In this document: positions 34,042 through 48,900 of the stretch, one piece after another
How the letters are laid out: the number at the start of each line of letters is the position of its first letter
How positions within the stretch are numbered: position 1 is the stretch's first letter
DNA from: Typha latifolia
Lineage: Eukaryota > Streptophyta > Magnoliopsida > Poales > Typhaceae
Assembly (NCBI GenBank): GCA_019914945.1
Contig: CM034109.1
Span: forward strand, 6,572,001 to 6,636,000
Length of the DNA: 64,000 nt
Direction of reading: 5' to 3'
Notes under the pieces: generated by a model
The model's database searches: none
Told to the model about the DNA's origin: nothing
The model's input: only the letters and a program-made list of their open reading frames with translations
Translations under genes and position numbers: made by a program

Positions 34042-37000
34042 GTATGTATACATCAAAAGAGATTCACTTTTACCATCTTATTTTCATGACTGATACAGAC
34101 ATTTTGCAGTTTATTACATGCACAAATTGTTGCATACCATGAATCAAGACAAATTAATGACAACTTGATAAAATTGATGTTGCCAAAAATTGGAAGTTGG
34201 AAGAGAGCATGGAGAACTGCATGTCAAGCTAGGAAGCAAGATAAATAATCCTGAAATATCCCGTATATGGAAAAATCAACTCCATGTAACCACTTCTTTA
34301 TCTGGAAAAGAAGCCCTTACTATAATATTATTTTGAAGAACCATTAGTGGATATGAACCCCTAGCTTGTGAGAGAAGTCCTTGGCACGTGAAAAGAGACA
34401 GCCTTTGTGAAAGCAAGTATATATGCGCAATGATTATTCTAACATCTAAGTATTCTCTAATGTTATTGAATGAACATGGATATGCCAAAATCTAACAGGT
34501 GGGAAGGAGTTGTAAGGAATAGATTGCATGGGATGAAGGCTTAAAGGAAGGGCAAATTAATAGGCTATGGTCTTGGTGATTGTGGTTCATTGATACGATG
34601 AGGGACAAGAACTGATGTAGAGAGAGGGTTTGTTAAGGTGATTTAGATTCCCTGCATGTGGAAGATACTAGACAAAGTCAGTTGCTGCTATATAGTCCAT
34701 AACTCTTACCCGCAAATGGCACTTCATGATTCTTAGTTATAGATTGCATCTATGCTGATTACTGGACTACATCTTACTATGGTTTGAAAAGAAGTGAAAT
34801 ATTTACGACCGTCTATCAATCTGCTTGAAATCCTCTTAATGGACAATACTTCTAGGATGCTTCTCAATTATAAGTTTGTGTTCTAGATGGCCATATATTG
34901 TTGGGAAAAGGCTTCGGCAATGATGGAAATGAACACATTGTCGAATTGCAAAATCTTTTCATATGCATCAGGACAGTGACTGCCTGGTTTCTAATTTTGT
35001 TTTTGCACCTGTATGTCTAAAATCCAAAGTGTTTATAGATTTTTTGTTAAAACAACTCCTATTTTTTGTGCCTTTCTTCTATTAATTGGTGCCTTTTCTT
35101 GTAATGTAGGGCAGGAAACAGCTAATCGGGCCTGGAAACAAATTTTAGTTATTATTTTTCTTGTTCTGGTGTGGCTTGTGGTTATTATACAAAGCTTTAC
35201 GGGTTCAGATATATTGAGGTGGAGGTCGTTTTATGCAACTCATGATTCTGCATGGAAAGCTCATTACAGGGAGGTATTTGATCATGGGATTCGAGAGGCT
35301 TTATGCTGTCTAGGACGTGTGAAGTATCTGTAGGGCTCTCTTCATTATTAAGAAATGAAGCTTTATTCTTAGTTAATCTCTCTGACTTACTAATTTTGCA
35401 ATCCAGGACTGTCTTAGAAGAAGATGAAGTCTATTCTGTGGCAAGGCTCCTTGGTGATCTGGTTGCATATCGTGCATCTGGAACCGGGCATTTGGAACTA
35501 CTCGCAGGTTAATTTCCCTCGTGTAGGATAAACCTTCAGCTTTAAGCAGCTTGATACTTCACATTGTCTCTATCTCATGGTCAAAACACTAAACATGCAC
35601 AAAACATCTCTATGATTTTCTGCTTTTTGTGTTGATGAAATAATGTTGTATGAAAGAATCATGATGTAGATATAAACTATGGGGATATCTTGTTCTCACA
35701 ATTTACCCTGTGTTTTGCAAATGATTGTCAAATTATATTTCAACTCTTCTATATTTTTATTCCTACTTATACCTAATTTTTTTAAAGCAGAATTTCTCTA
35801 GGAAAGATGAAACGTCATATTAAGACACAGTGATCACGTCAAGCTGAGAACTGCTTAAATGACCATCGGACTACTCAAGTCAAATCCATATTAAAGTAGG
35901 ATTTGATTTAGGAAGAAAAACTAATTAATTCTGTTTAGCTAGTTCTTGTAGTCTCGAAGCTGAAGGTTGTTACTCTTGCCACATTTTAATTTGATCTTTC
36001 TGTACCACATAATTTGCTCCTTTAAGTAAGTTATTGTGGAGAAACAATCTTTTTGTAAGCCTGTAAACAATTATGTAACTGATTTTAGTTGCGACCTTAA
36101 CGTTCTGATATTATGTTTTCAATTTTGCTGCTCAAAGATTTCAATTGTTTTCTTTGTTCAGGACTTGCTCTACTACAAAGGAATGGACAATTGCCTACCT
36201 TGCAAAGTAAGCTTGTAGAAGCACCCAAAGAACTTATAGAAGAAGCTGCAATCTTCCATCCGTTTGCTGAAGCTGCTTACACGGTTGGATACCAGAAATG
36301 CTCAGTTGTCTTATGTTTGCCTCATACGTTCTAATTTGTCAGTCTTGATGCAGGGACCACTGCTTGATTTTGGAAGGAATCCCATTTTGTTTCCTTGTGC
36401 ATGGTTGTACAGGCAAGGAATTTTATGTCCGTGGACTCGTAACAGGTTCATATTACACTTACCCCATTTACCATTTATTTCTCTACATGTTTATGTATTG
36501 GACCCCAATTACTGCTAGCTTGTCTTAGTAAGCAATAAGCAATGCATATATATGGACCAAATCCGTTATACAGATCATATAACAAGGGATCAGTGGGACA
36601 AACTGTAATTGTGTATTTATTTTTATTACATCCTAATATTGGTTAGATTCTTGGATGAATCTGGCAACTGCATTTTAAGTTATACCCCGGTGGGAAGAAA
36701 TAAAGGTTTGGTTGATGTCAATGCTTTAGTCTGTTATATTTGCCTTTGACCATTTCTATTTAGGCTGAGATACATGTGGACTACTTTCCCCTTCTTAGAT
36801 CACCCATTGGTTTTCCTTTGTTAGGTTCAGATTATTGAATTTGATATGATCATACCGAAGGTTAAAGTGGATATGCATGTATTTCATGTGTTGAGCAGCT
36901 GAGTAGCACTCTCTATCTTGCGCTGGTGCAAGACATCTATATTTCTATGCCAAGAAGAATTTGTAAACCCATGCCCTTCACAGTTAGCTTCTGTCAAACA

Positions 37001-40000
37001 TTGCTTATTGCCATTGGAAAGGAGAGAAATTAATTTTTCTCCCTAGTCTACTATTTTTCCTTTCTAGCCATAATATTTTGACTTAGATATACTAGTGCAT
37101 GCCTCTTAGATAATAGAACTGAATTGGAATTTGGAACAGCCATAGTACTTCCTTGTTTGGTATAGCTCTTGTAACTCTATATTCAAACAAGTACGAAAAA
37201 GTAAAAAGGGCTATCTTGAATACCATTTCCAAACATCACAGCTTTGAACTTTGACCTAAGGAAACAAGTGTTCTTGATATGCATTAAATTGAGAAAGGAC
37301 TAGGCCCGATCAAGTCAAGCTTGAACCCACCTAATCGAATTTTCTTCCTCTATCCTCCTTTGGTTCCTTTAGCCACTTTTCCCTTCTTATTGCTTTTCTC
37401 TTGATGCTAACTAGGTCCATTCGGATCGCACTATAAGGACATTGGGCTCGATTGATCAAGTTTATTTATTTTTTAATTGATTTATATTTATTTTTTATGT
37501 AAGCCTTTAAGGCAAATTTAGTTAAGTCATGTAAGCCACTAAAGCAAATTCAATTAAGTCACATAAGCTACTAAGACAAGTTTAATTAAGTCATATAAGT
37601 CTTTAACATAAGTTCTAATTTGGGTCGTATAAGTATTTAGGGCTAAGTTCGAGTAGGACTCATTATACCCGGCCTATATATATAAATGGGTTGTACTCCT
37701 TTGTTTAGAGATCCAAGCATCTAAGTATTGAAAATTATTTTAGTCTTGAGTTTATCTTAAGAGTAAGAGTAAGATAATCTAGGAGTAGAAATAAGTTAAT
37801 AATAGTCGTTTATTTTTTTAGGAGTAAATCTAAGTTAGAAATCCTAATTCTACCTCCAACCATGGCCACCATTACCTCCACGAGCTACCATACCTTACGG
37901 CTATCCACCACCACCTTTGGCCGTTCGCCACCCTCCGATGACCGCCACAACGTTGAATATTTACGTTCTGCCCTATTCTGACCTTGCTTCACTATTTTAA
38001 TCATATCTTTTCATCTAGACATCCGATTGACGTGAAATCAGAGCCATTAGAACTCTATCTTGTGAAGCTACCATTTCATAATTTTTTTTAATGTCCGGAT
38101 CGGTCTAGATCTGGTTCGTAACATTGGTATAAGAGCTGACTCTCTGACCTTCATCCACTTTTTTGAAGATATCTTCTAATCTAGCTATCCTATCTGCGAA
38201 AAATTAGATTCATTATAAAAACATTTTTCAGGGTTACAACATATTAAAGTTTCATATCGATCCAACGACCAAATCTACCAAAAACTCTCTTAAAAGTTTT
38301 GTACAAATTTCCATCCAGAAATTGATTTGAATTGGGTCAAGCCGGTTCGTATCATCTCTTCACCCTCCTCTTTATCACTCTAAGGGTAATGATTCTTGAT
38401 CGAACCTCATAACTTGACAAGAATCTGAATGCTTTAAACGAGTTTGGGTTTAGTGTAATCAGGTTTGGGTTATACATGAGTTGACCTGCCTAATCCATTT
38501 ATGACGTGACCCAATTCATTTATGGCATATTGACATGATAACTCATTTATGACACAATAATTTGATTATGATCCAAATAACTCATTTATGACATTACAAG
38601 CTGTTTATAACACGAATAAACTTGTTTATAACTCAAATAAATCTATTCATAATCCAAATAAGTTATATAAATTTGAATAATTTATGTTACCTTATAACTC
38701 GTTTATGACCCGTGTAACCCATTTAATAAAATATATCGTGTTTAGAAATTTTGACCTGTTTAATAAGCTGTTATGTTCATATTTGCATTATCATGACTTG
38801 ACTTGAACCTGACTAACCTGTCCTGATTGCCACTCTTATATCATCAAACTTTACCGCATCTCCCTTTAACTCTCTCTCTTTGCCCTTTGCATAATGGCTG
38901 TACTACATGGCATCGGCTGTGCCATACACCATGTCTTATTTTGACAAGCTGCTGGCACAGCCAACTGCCCATGACACTTTAATCCTTGACACAAAGTATA
39001 CCACTTATTATTACTATCATTTAGGTTATATTGTATCAACTTGTCTAATTTGACCTTCACTGCTTCCTTCCATGTTGTAAATCTACAAACACTAAGCACA
39101 TTATTTTAATCCATAAGTACAGAATTGTTATATGGATGAATGTTACTTTATATCTTTTCTAACTAGCAATTTACATGAGAAGCCAATTATATTTTTTTAA
39201 GGGCTCGTTTAGCAATGGGATAAGGAAAAATTGAGATTGAAATAAAATGAGGACTTATCTCAGGATATCCTGAGATAAAGCAAGTTTTTATCCCAATTTT
39301 ATTTTTGGTGTTTGGTTAGAAAATTAAGATAAGTGTTGGATAACAATTATGGGATAAGATGATGTTTGGTTAACTGATCATATTGACTTAATTGTCCTTT
39401 TCCTATTTTAATATAAGTAGATTTTTATTTATTTTTCTATAGAAAGATAAGAAATAGGTTTAAAATTACATAGAATTTGTAATCTTATTATAAAACAATT
39501 ATATTATCATTTTATGATTATTTTTAGAATTATTAGCTAAAAATTATTTTAACTTAATTCAACATAATTTACATAATATAAATACCATCACAAATTAATA
39601 TCCCATATCAAAACATGTTCACTACAGATATATCTAAATATATATTTGCAGTCACATTACAATTCTTTAATATATATTATAGTCATTACAAATGTACATT
39701 CTAGTAATTGGGCTTTTGGAGATAGTTAGTTTGATAATTTGGCCTTTTGGGATAGAATGGTAGAATATGCCATTTTTTTTATCCAAGCTAAAAGCTGGGA
39801 TAAAGATATCTGAATAAACCCCTTTAATTTCCTTTTTTCTATCCCCAGCTCTTTATCCCTTGTTTGACAAGATTTTTTTAGGATAAAGGGGGTTTATTTG
39901 AGATAAACCCTCTTATCCCACATTCTCCAAATAGAGTCTAGGATATTCCTCTTTCTAGTGGTAACTTGATGTCTAGAATAAACCCCCTTAATTTCCTTTT

Positions 40001-43000
40001 TTCTATCCCTACCTCTCTATCCCTTGTTTGACAAGATTTTTTTAGGATAAAAGGGGTTTATCTCAGGTAGACCCTCTTATCCCACTTCTCCAAATAAAGC
40101 CTAGGATATTGCTCTTTCTAGTGGTTACTTGATGTCAAATGCCCCTATCTTGACTTAGCCCATCCATTTCAGGATTTTTTTTCTTATCCTGAAATATTCC
40201 AGAACAATAGCTAAACATTATGATAACCATATTTTAGAATATAAATACTATTCATCAAAATTACATCTTATACCACACACTAACCAAATTATTAATTTAC
40301 TCTCGATATATATATCCCATCAACCTATTTTATATCAAATCAAAAAACATTTATGGTAATTTAATAAAAAATAAAACATATATATTTTTTCATATTTTCT
40401 TTCATTTTGAATCATATTAAAGATAATTATTATACTCTTATTATATAATACAAGTAAACATATGAATAGTTATTTCTAGAATAATTACTTCATTTTGGGA
40501 ATAACAAAGAGAAATACCTATTCAAGAATTAATTTTATTCCTAAAACAAATGAGACATTAGAGCTTGTTTATACATAATGTATATGTGTGTATGTATGCC
40601 TGTATTATAAATTATGGTAGCCTATCATCTTCTCGTTACATGCAATAACTATTTCTTTTCTCGTTTAGACGTCCCACACTCGAAGGTGATAATTGGTGGC
40701 GAGGACATGCGGCAGCCTTTCTTAAGTATGCTGGTTTGCAACCTGAAGCTCTTTTACGTGGCCGTGTCTGTCAAGTAAGATCATGATTTCATAGTTGATA
40801 GCATCTTGCAGTACTAGTTTAGTTGGTAATGATGCCTACTTGATATTTTAGAATAATAGCTGAACTGTTGCACCCCATTAAGGAATTATCATCTATGACC
40901 AATAGCAAATTTCTGAGGATTGTGAATTCTTCCATGAGGAATCTTTTTAGGAAAACATGAGCCGTTGGCATGCTTGGTGACCAGTACAAACTCTCTGTCG
41001 GTTTAATGCAGCTCGTTCTATTTTTGAATGGCATGAGACTGTACTGCTTGATATCGACTTGTGTAGACTCGAACTTAACGTTTTGGGCAACACAAATTGT
41101 GCAACAGGTTCCTATATCAGTGCCTACTTCTCATTCCAACCTTATGGCAGCATGAAACATCTCCAGCGTAATGGGTTGTGCTGCCTGATACTTAAATCTA
41201 TGGTGCTGATAAAGGGATCATGGGAGATGGAGTCGGGTATGTGGAAAAAGAGAAGGCAGGAGGGGGGTGGTTGAGGTGGAGGGCATGAGCATGGAGAGCT
41301 TAGATTGCAACCGAGAGGTGGATAAAAGAAGAGAAGAGCATGAGAAGAAGAGAGTTAGAAGAAGAGAAGAAAGGGGATAAGACTATTTTAGGATTTTTTC
41401 TACCCATTGATCAAATCCAACCTCTTTCGATTGCCATTTCATTATAAAAAAGGACAAAGCCATACTTTTGTATTTTTATTAATGACTTCTAGAGGTTCCG
41501 CAGTTCTAGTAGTTCATGGGGTGCATCTGTCCAACTTTTTATTGAGGGATTGATGGAAGCAAAAATGTGTCATATTTCAAGGGGTTAAAATGTAATTTAC
41601 TCTATAATACCTGTTCGTTAAATCAATTGATATCTCATGACAAACTCGTGCAACTTTAGGTTGGCATTCGACTATCTTCCATGTAGTTGATCTGATCAGG
41701 GTTACCAAATGAATTCACTAAGTTATGGGTCGTTTCATCTCTTCCTTTGATTGCAGTCAAATTAAAATGGAAGGAAAGTCCTTGCAGTGATGGCCTCTCT
41801 TCCTAACGTTGACGAAGGACACGACCAATCATATATTATGCTATCTGAGTTGAACATATCTCCGTTGCTTGTCATGTATTAGCAGGGGTGACAATCAGGT
41901 CGTGTCAAGCCGGTTAGGGTCGGCTCAACTTTAGCTTAACATGAACATGCCCCGATTAATAAATGGGTTGCATTTGGTAGACACGAACACGACTCGATTA
42001 TTAACGACATGACCCGTCTAACTTGTTTAATACACGGGTCGTGTTAAACACTTTAAGATAACACGACCCGTATAACCCGTTTAATAAACGAGTCGTATTA
42101 ACACGACACAATAACACGACCCGTCTAACCCATTTAATAAATTGGTCATATTAACACGACACAAATAACACAATAATATTAGCCCTATATAAAATTAATA
42201 TTTATTGATTTATCGTATATAAATAGTGTATTATATAAATAAAATAACCTATTTCTAACTCAAAAATTATACAACATAAATTAGAAACGTTTCGACCTTT
42301 CAAACCCTAGCCATCTTCCTCCACCAACAGCCATCCTACCTTACGGCTGTCCACCACCATCCTTGGCCGTCCACCACCCTCTGACGACCATCGCAATATC
42401 GGATATTTACTATTTTGCCATATTTTTATCTTACTCTACTAATTTATTAATATCTTTTCATCCAGATGTCGGATTCTCGTAAAACTAGATCCATTGAAAC
42501 CCTAACTTTCGAGGCTACCTCTATATAAATTTTCACAATTTTCTTACCTCTAGATCGGTCCAGATTTGAACTATAACAAAATGCATATAACAAAGTTTAA
42601 AATTTTGAATAAAGTTCCAACTCTTAAACCCAAATCCATAGAACAAATTGTATAGAATAAAGTTTAGAACAATTAGAACAAATACATACAACAAATTTTC
42701 GTTCCAACTTTCAAATCTAACAATCCCATGATAATTAGAATAAAGTTTAAAACTACAATTCATTTCAAATTACAAATAGCTTAAAATAAGTAAACAACAA
42801 CATTAAGCCCTTTATTTTATTGTCTAAAGCTCATGACCCTATCAAAAAGAATACAAGGGAATATAAATAATTAAGATAGAAGATAGAGAAAAATAAAGTT
42901 TAGATTATCATATGTTAAATTAAATTAAACTGAAATCAAGTGAGATGGACTTGACTAAACAGATCTAACAAAAAATTTTAAAAATAATGCACGGAAATAA

Positions 43001-45940
43001 GTAATTAAATAATAATCAGTAATTAAACACTTCAAACCAATTAAAAAGATCAAACACATTTCACTTATCCTATGTAGGGTGCTATGTTCAATAAATTCCA
43101 TGGACTCATTGAAGGGACCTGAAGAAGAGGGTTCGTGTAACAACCTATCTTTAAAAAGAAAATTATTAGTAATTTTTGCATGGGCACGATGTGGCCGGCC
43201 TCGTGCCCATGCAATGGGGCAGCGTGGGGGAGGTGCCACGCACCCCCTCGCGTTGCCGCTGCCAACCGGCTGCGGCGGGCCCTAGCGCTGATTGGTCGCG
43301 TGCGCCGCACGTGACGGGCCCCGCCCAACTGATGGATTATGTGATCATGGATATGTTAGCATGTTTTATTTGATGATGTTATGATTATATGTGCACATGA
43401 GAGTATCTGTGCGTGACGTGCCCCGCCCGACTGGTCGCGTGCGCCGCGCGTGCCGTGTGGGCGCGTGGGCGTGCACGTGCACGTGTCGGGCGGGGGTGTT
43501 ATAGTTCTTCGGCACTCGACAGGCAGATGTGGCCCAACTTTTCCACTAGCTTTCTAGCTATTAACTGGCAAAGAGAAAATAAAATGATTACATTAAAAGC
43601 AAAGACATGGAGGTAGACATCACCCATCCGAGCATGACCAAATGCATACAGATATGCAAGTGGAAATGAATTTTATAAAGTTGATACTTCCCCTCTATAG
43701 TTTGTATATGACAGAGGTTGGAAATTAGTTCAGCATACACATTTATGAGCAAGGGTAAAAAGGCTTATGGATAAGATGCCACTATAGGATTAGTGAGATA
43801 TTTGACAGAAAAATATGAGGGAAACAATATTCATCAATTCTTAAAATAGAGAATGCAAAGTTACAGCAGATTCTAGTACAACCGATTCTAACATATTGCA
43901 AGAAATATGCTAACATATTACAAAGTTACAGCAGATTTCTAGTATACTTATAGTAAAAATATGCTAACAAGCATATCTAAGTATCTAACCAGCATATCTA
44001 ACAATGTAGTAAAACATTGGAATACATAATGCTACTAGCAAATTGGAACATATCAATGCAGTAAAACATTACAGTAAATCAGTAATTAAGCAAATCTAAC
44101 AAACCAATTAAATAGATTTAAAACGTTGCAGTAAAAATAATTAGTGAAAAATGTAGTCAGCATTACAAAGAATATCTCAATGCCATCCCAAAGGCAAGCA
44201 AGAATTTCTTCATACTTGATGTACCATCCCATTTAAAAATCTCAATTTTGTCAATAGAGTTTGATCTACAATCTAGAACTTGAACTCATAAAACTGCCAA
44301 AACTAATGAAGCATCTAATAAGGCTAGTGCACTAGCCTTTTCTTGATGGACACGAACCCTTTTGGGTGGAGTGGAAGAAGAGGAGGATGTAGGACTGGGA
44401 GGAGGCGGTGACTGTGTGGAGGAGTGAGAAGATCCGACAGTGTGAGGAGATCCGACGGGCAACCGACATAAGGAGTGAGGAGATCCGAGGGTTTCTTTTG
44501 ATAGGTGAGGGCGATGACTGTGTAAGGAGATCCGATAACGTGAGGAGATTTGATGGGCGACGACGATGTGAGGAGATCCGAGGATTTCTTTTGATGGGTG
44601 AGGGCGACGACGTCGTCGTCCGGCGATGTTACTCGGTGGCGTGAGGAGATCCAATGACGTGATGGGTGAGGGCAACGACGATGCAACGAGAGTGCGAATG
44701 TGTGATAGACTAATAGTGTGAGTGGCTTAGAGAGTTGGGGTCTTGGCCTTGGGGACATAGGTCTTAGGATTAGAAATTAGAAATATACATATATATGTTT
44801 GTAGGTTGGTGGGTTGACTCGACTCATATACTTAAATGGGTTAAACGGGTTAAGCGGGTCAGTGGTATAAATTCGAACACGACCCGATTAATAATCGGGT
44901 TAAGCGAGTTGACCCATTTATGACCTGAATCTGATTAGATTAAACCCAAACTCGATTAACAACTGGGTTATTGTATCGGGTTAATTTTTGCTACCCCTAT
45001 GTATCAGTTCACATAAGTCACCACAGAATGTACTCAAAGGGATCTAGAGTTCAGATTTTCTCATCCTTAGTCCTAACCTTTCCATGGTGGATACCCTTCT
45101 TACATTCACTAAATACCAAAATATTATCTTTATTCACATCTTATGAGTTATAACTTCAGCAATAATGAGTTATGCTCTCTAATCTTTGAAGTCATGATTT
45201 CTATATGTTTATATCTCATTACTTATTTTAGATTGAGAGCATACATGGATATAGAAAAGCAAGTCATATAATGAAAAATATTATCCAAACATATATAAAG
45301 AATAGTATACTTGGCAAATATAATTATATTTAAGCAACAAGAATTGTCTGCAATTCTACGTAATCATCTGGTAAATCTCTCTCTCTCTCCCCATATTTAG
45401 TGTTTGATGTTGATTGTTTTTCTTCTGTTACCTAAATTTATAAGTTGTTACTGAGAAGAGTTACTATCTGAACTTGTCCTAAAATAGGATAATGTGTGTC
45501 TGCAATGCTAATATGTACCCATTTTGGCATTTGCCATCAAGTGAGTATCATGAATCCTCTTTTCTGCAATTGTGTTAACATGTTCAACAGTTCAAGGCAC
45601 ATTACGAGTACAAAAATGATAAGACAGCCACTCAAAGAGTTTTCTTCATGCTAACTGTTAGAAACTGCGTCTTAGTTCGAATTATTGAACTTGAACCAGA
45701 ACATGCACTGAAAGATAGATGCAACAGTGATGGAGTCTTTAAGTCCTAATGTTGCTTCTTTTCTTTCTAAATCTTGCAGGCAAAGCGTGAGGTTGCTTAC
45801 TTTGTTGTGGTCCTCCATGATCAAAGATCTGTCATTATTTCTGTACGTGGAACAGAGACTCCTGAAGATCTTATAACTGACGGATTGTGTAGAGAGTGTG
45901 CCCTTACTGAGGAAGATCTGAATGGACTGATTAGGTCTCG

Positions 45941-45977
<37 letters not shown>

Positions 45978-48900
45978 CCTGCATGTGTGTGTCTTCTTTA
46001 TTCTCAACATTCACTCATACTATCCTCGAAATTATCTTATTGAGATAGATAATGGATCATATGCTGTCTTAATTATCATGATATTCTGTTGTTTAACTTC
46101 CAGTTTGTAATATCTTGACATACTATGCTTTATTATTATTTTTCCCTGAGGCTTTGCAATTAACTCATCATATGACAACTATGGTGGTGGTATGCTATAA
46201 TAATGTGGTACACTGGTACTAAACTAGATAATCCAAATACAATTATTTCTTCTTCCATTAAATTTGTTAGGGTATGGAACAGTTATTTATCTTGGGGTGC
46301 ACAGCTGCAGAGTTCTATATCATGGGTTAGAAGAGGAAAGGCAATTGAAGATGACTGTAGTTTTTTGGGGTACACTGGAGAAGAAAGAATAACAGAGGCA
46401 TTTTGATCAGATTCCTGGGACTTTTCTGCCTTTTTATGGAAACTGATTATATGTTATTCATTTTTGACTCAAGTGTAGGAGTGAGACCCTCCACTTTGGC
46501 GTCAGGACTAAGATACCACGGTGTAACTCAGACACTAAATACGAGTTTATACCATGGTGTAACCCAAACGCCAAAGATTAGTTTACTTTAATTTGGTTTC
46601 CGCCAAAGCCATTGCCATGTTATGAGGACATGTCAAGTTTAGGAAGTATATAAAGCTGCTAAGCTCTATAAGTTAGATATTTTAGATATTGAAAAGTTAG
46701 ATACAATTTAGATGTATTATAAAGTTAAATATAATACAGATATCTATTAGGTAGACTAATGGGTATAAAACTGAACTGCTTTATTTAGTAATTAACTAGT
46801 GTTTCAATAATTTATTACCTCATCTATCAGTAGTTTTATCCTCTTTTTTTATTCCATTTAGGTGGTTCTGTTTTTCGAAATCTACCTTTTGTGTCATCAT
46901 TTTAATTAACTTTATCCCATTTATGATAAGTTTGTTATGTTCATATGGGTTTCTGCATCACATTAATCAATACTCTAATTCATTGTCTAAAAATAAAAAT
47001 TTCACTTTAATATGATGATCTCATTGCCTATCATTGGATTAACTTGTCAACTGTTATAGCATTCCTCAAGACTGTCTCACCATTCTCTATTTTATTCATA
47101 AGTATATATATTAAGATTACGCCTTTTTGTTTTTGTTTTTAGAAGTGAACATTTATCAGCAAGTACGAGGCACAGAGTTATTTCCACTTTCCCTCATTAT
47201 GGACACGGAGGGATTGTTGAGTCTGCTCGCGAGCTTTTTCTGCAAATTGATGGCCAGCTAGGAGACAAAGGTTAGCAATTCCATATATGAGATTGTCACC
47301 TATGTTTAGTTTATATTTGATAGTAAGGTCTTCTTTGAAGTTGAATCTTTTTGTTTAGACTTCTTTCAAGTAATTTCTAAAGACAACTTTTAGTTTTAGG
47401 GAGGATGAAACATGCTTATTGACTTTCTTCTCGTGACATTATTTATTGTACCACATCGAGAAATCTGTAGAACTTTGTTTGTTGTGTAAATTTATTCTGT
47501 TGAGCAGGTTCCAATATTTCTCCTATATTCCATGTTAAGTTTGTAGTATTTGATGATTCTATTGATCTTACAATTCATCTTTCTAAACATAGGATGCATT
47601 TGCTCAGCAAATCTGGCAATTTGAGGAATAAATCTTAGTTTTTGTCTATTAGCATTAGCTTATGATATCCTTTCCACAATTTACCTATATATTGCATCTT
47701 AAGAACACATCTTGGTCCATAAATATATCTTTGTGGTTGATTGCTCATTTAATTGACCTCATTAATTTTGGTGCATCGATCCCCAACTTAGCATAAAATT
47801 ATTTCGAGTTCATTCCTCTTTGTCACCTTATTGTCCTTGAACTTCTACCAATAATTGTCGTACTAACTAGACTTACTCCCCTACAAAATTGAAGCTGTGG
47901 TGTTCAAAGTAGTTTCCTTCTAATTAATTAGCAATTTTAGTTAAACACCAAAACAACTTCGCTTTAATTGCGCCATTCTAATTATATGTCATTGTCTTTT
48001 ATCTACATTAATGTTTTCCCGTCTCTAGATTGGGAAAGATGATGTTTAAACGAGATAAGTAAGAACTGATATGTTGAGGAATTAATGATGTATTGAATGA
48101 ATGGTGCTTGTAAAGAAGTTAGCATTCGGATAATAGAAACATTAGGAAATCATTCAATATTTGATTTTGGAGGTGGCTCACACTCTGTGAGAGGAGGAGA
48201 AAGTTAGTTTCATTGTGGTAAAGGAGGTGGTGTGTCGTTCATAGTGAGAGGAGAAAGAAGGTGGTGGTGAAGGCACTAGGAAGAGATGCAAATTTACTAC
48301 ATCTTTTATGCAAATGATTTGGCTAAGTAAGATATTTAAGTGCCACCTAGAAAATTCCATATTGGGCGACCTTCTTTGTGCCGAATTGTCAGCCGGTATT
48401 TGGCATGAGAACCTCTTTAGGTTACAGAGAAAAGGGAGAAGAGGAGTGTTATGGACCAGATCTGGAACGATCCGTCCATAGGATGATTATGAAAATTTAG
48501 GTGGAGGTAGCCTCGTGAGTTGAGTTAGAGTTCTAATGGCTTTGGTTTCACCCAAATCGGAGGTCGGGATGAAAAGATAAAAATAAAATAATGGAGATAG
48601 GTCAAGGAGGGCAGAACGGTAATTTTCGACGTTGTGGCGGTCGTCGGAGGGTGGTGGACGACCAAGAGTGGTGGATGGATGTGCAGTAGGGTGGCTACCA
48701 GAGGTAAGAGGTGGTTAGGGTTTGGATGCTTGTAAGGATCTACGGTTATGATCTACTTCTATAAAGATAAAGACAATATAACGGCTACGATAAAAAAATA
48801 AGGACGAAAATAATAACTGGCTAAACTTAGATTTCTCTCAATGATTGAATCCTTAGATTATTTGATGAATAACAAAGAAGCCTTGCCCTCTATATATAGA

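Larger units (their letters stand above)
36446..40668 (+). other. Lipase intron 6 (4.2 kb)
   Basis: No exon was found inside. The phase 2 end of exon 6 (ag|) joins exon 7 directly as Arg-Arg-Pro. The intron bulk is the LTR, hAT and MITE-like elements listed separately. Confidence 0.75.
41883..44999. mobile_element. Composite hAT-type element, 3117 bp, with nested insertions
   Basis: It starts caggggtgacaatcagg and ends tttgctacccct a, giving terminal repeats YaggggtRRcaa. The flanks tgtattag (41875-41882) and tgtatcag (45000-45007) match at 7 of 8 positions, as expected of hAT transposition. Subterminal 150-300 bp at both ends are rich in 'acacgacccgtNtaacccgtttaataaa' type words. The interior holds an LTR fragment (42305-42578) and a solo LTR (43136-43503). 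No transposase reading frame was recognised. It lies in intron 7 of the lipase gene. Confidence 0.88.
40775..45779 (+). other. Lipase intron 7 (5.0 kb)
   Basis: Exon 7 ends ...RVCQ and exon 8 begins AKREVAYFV in phase 0, so no coding sequence is missing. Over 60 per cent of the intron is the 41883-44999 composite element. I see nothing else in the remainder. Confidence 0.75.

Noticed and set aside
44286..44758. Minus-strand open frames of 129 and 144 codons in intron 7
   Set aside because: They fall in repetitive 'ggagatccga' sequence inside the hAT element. Low-complexity Ser/Pro/His frames, not a transposase.
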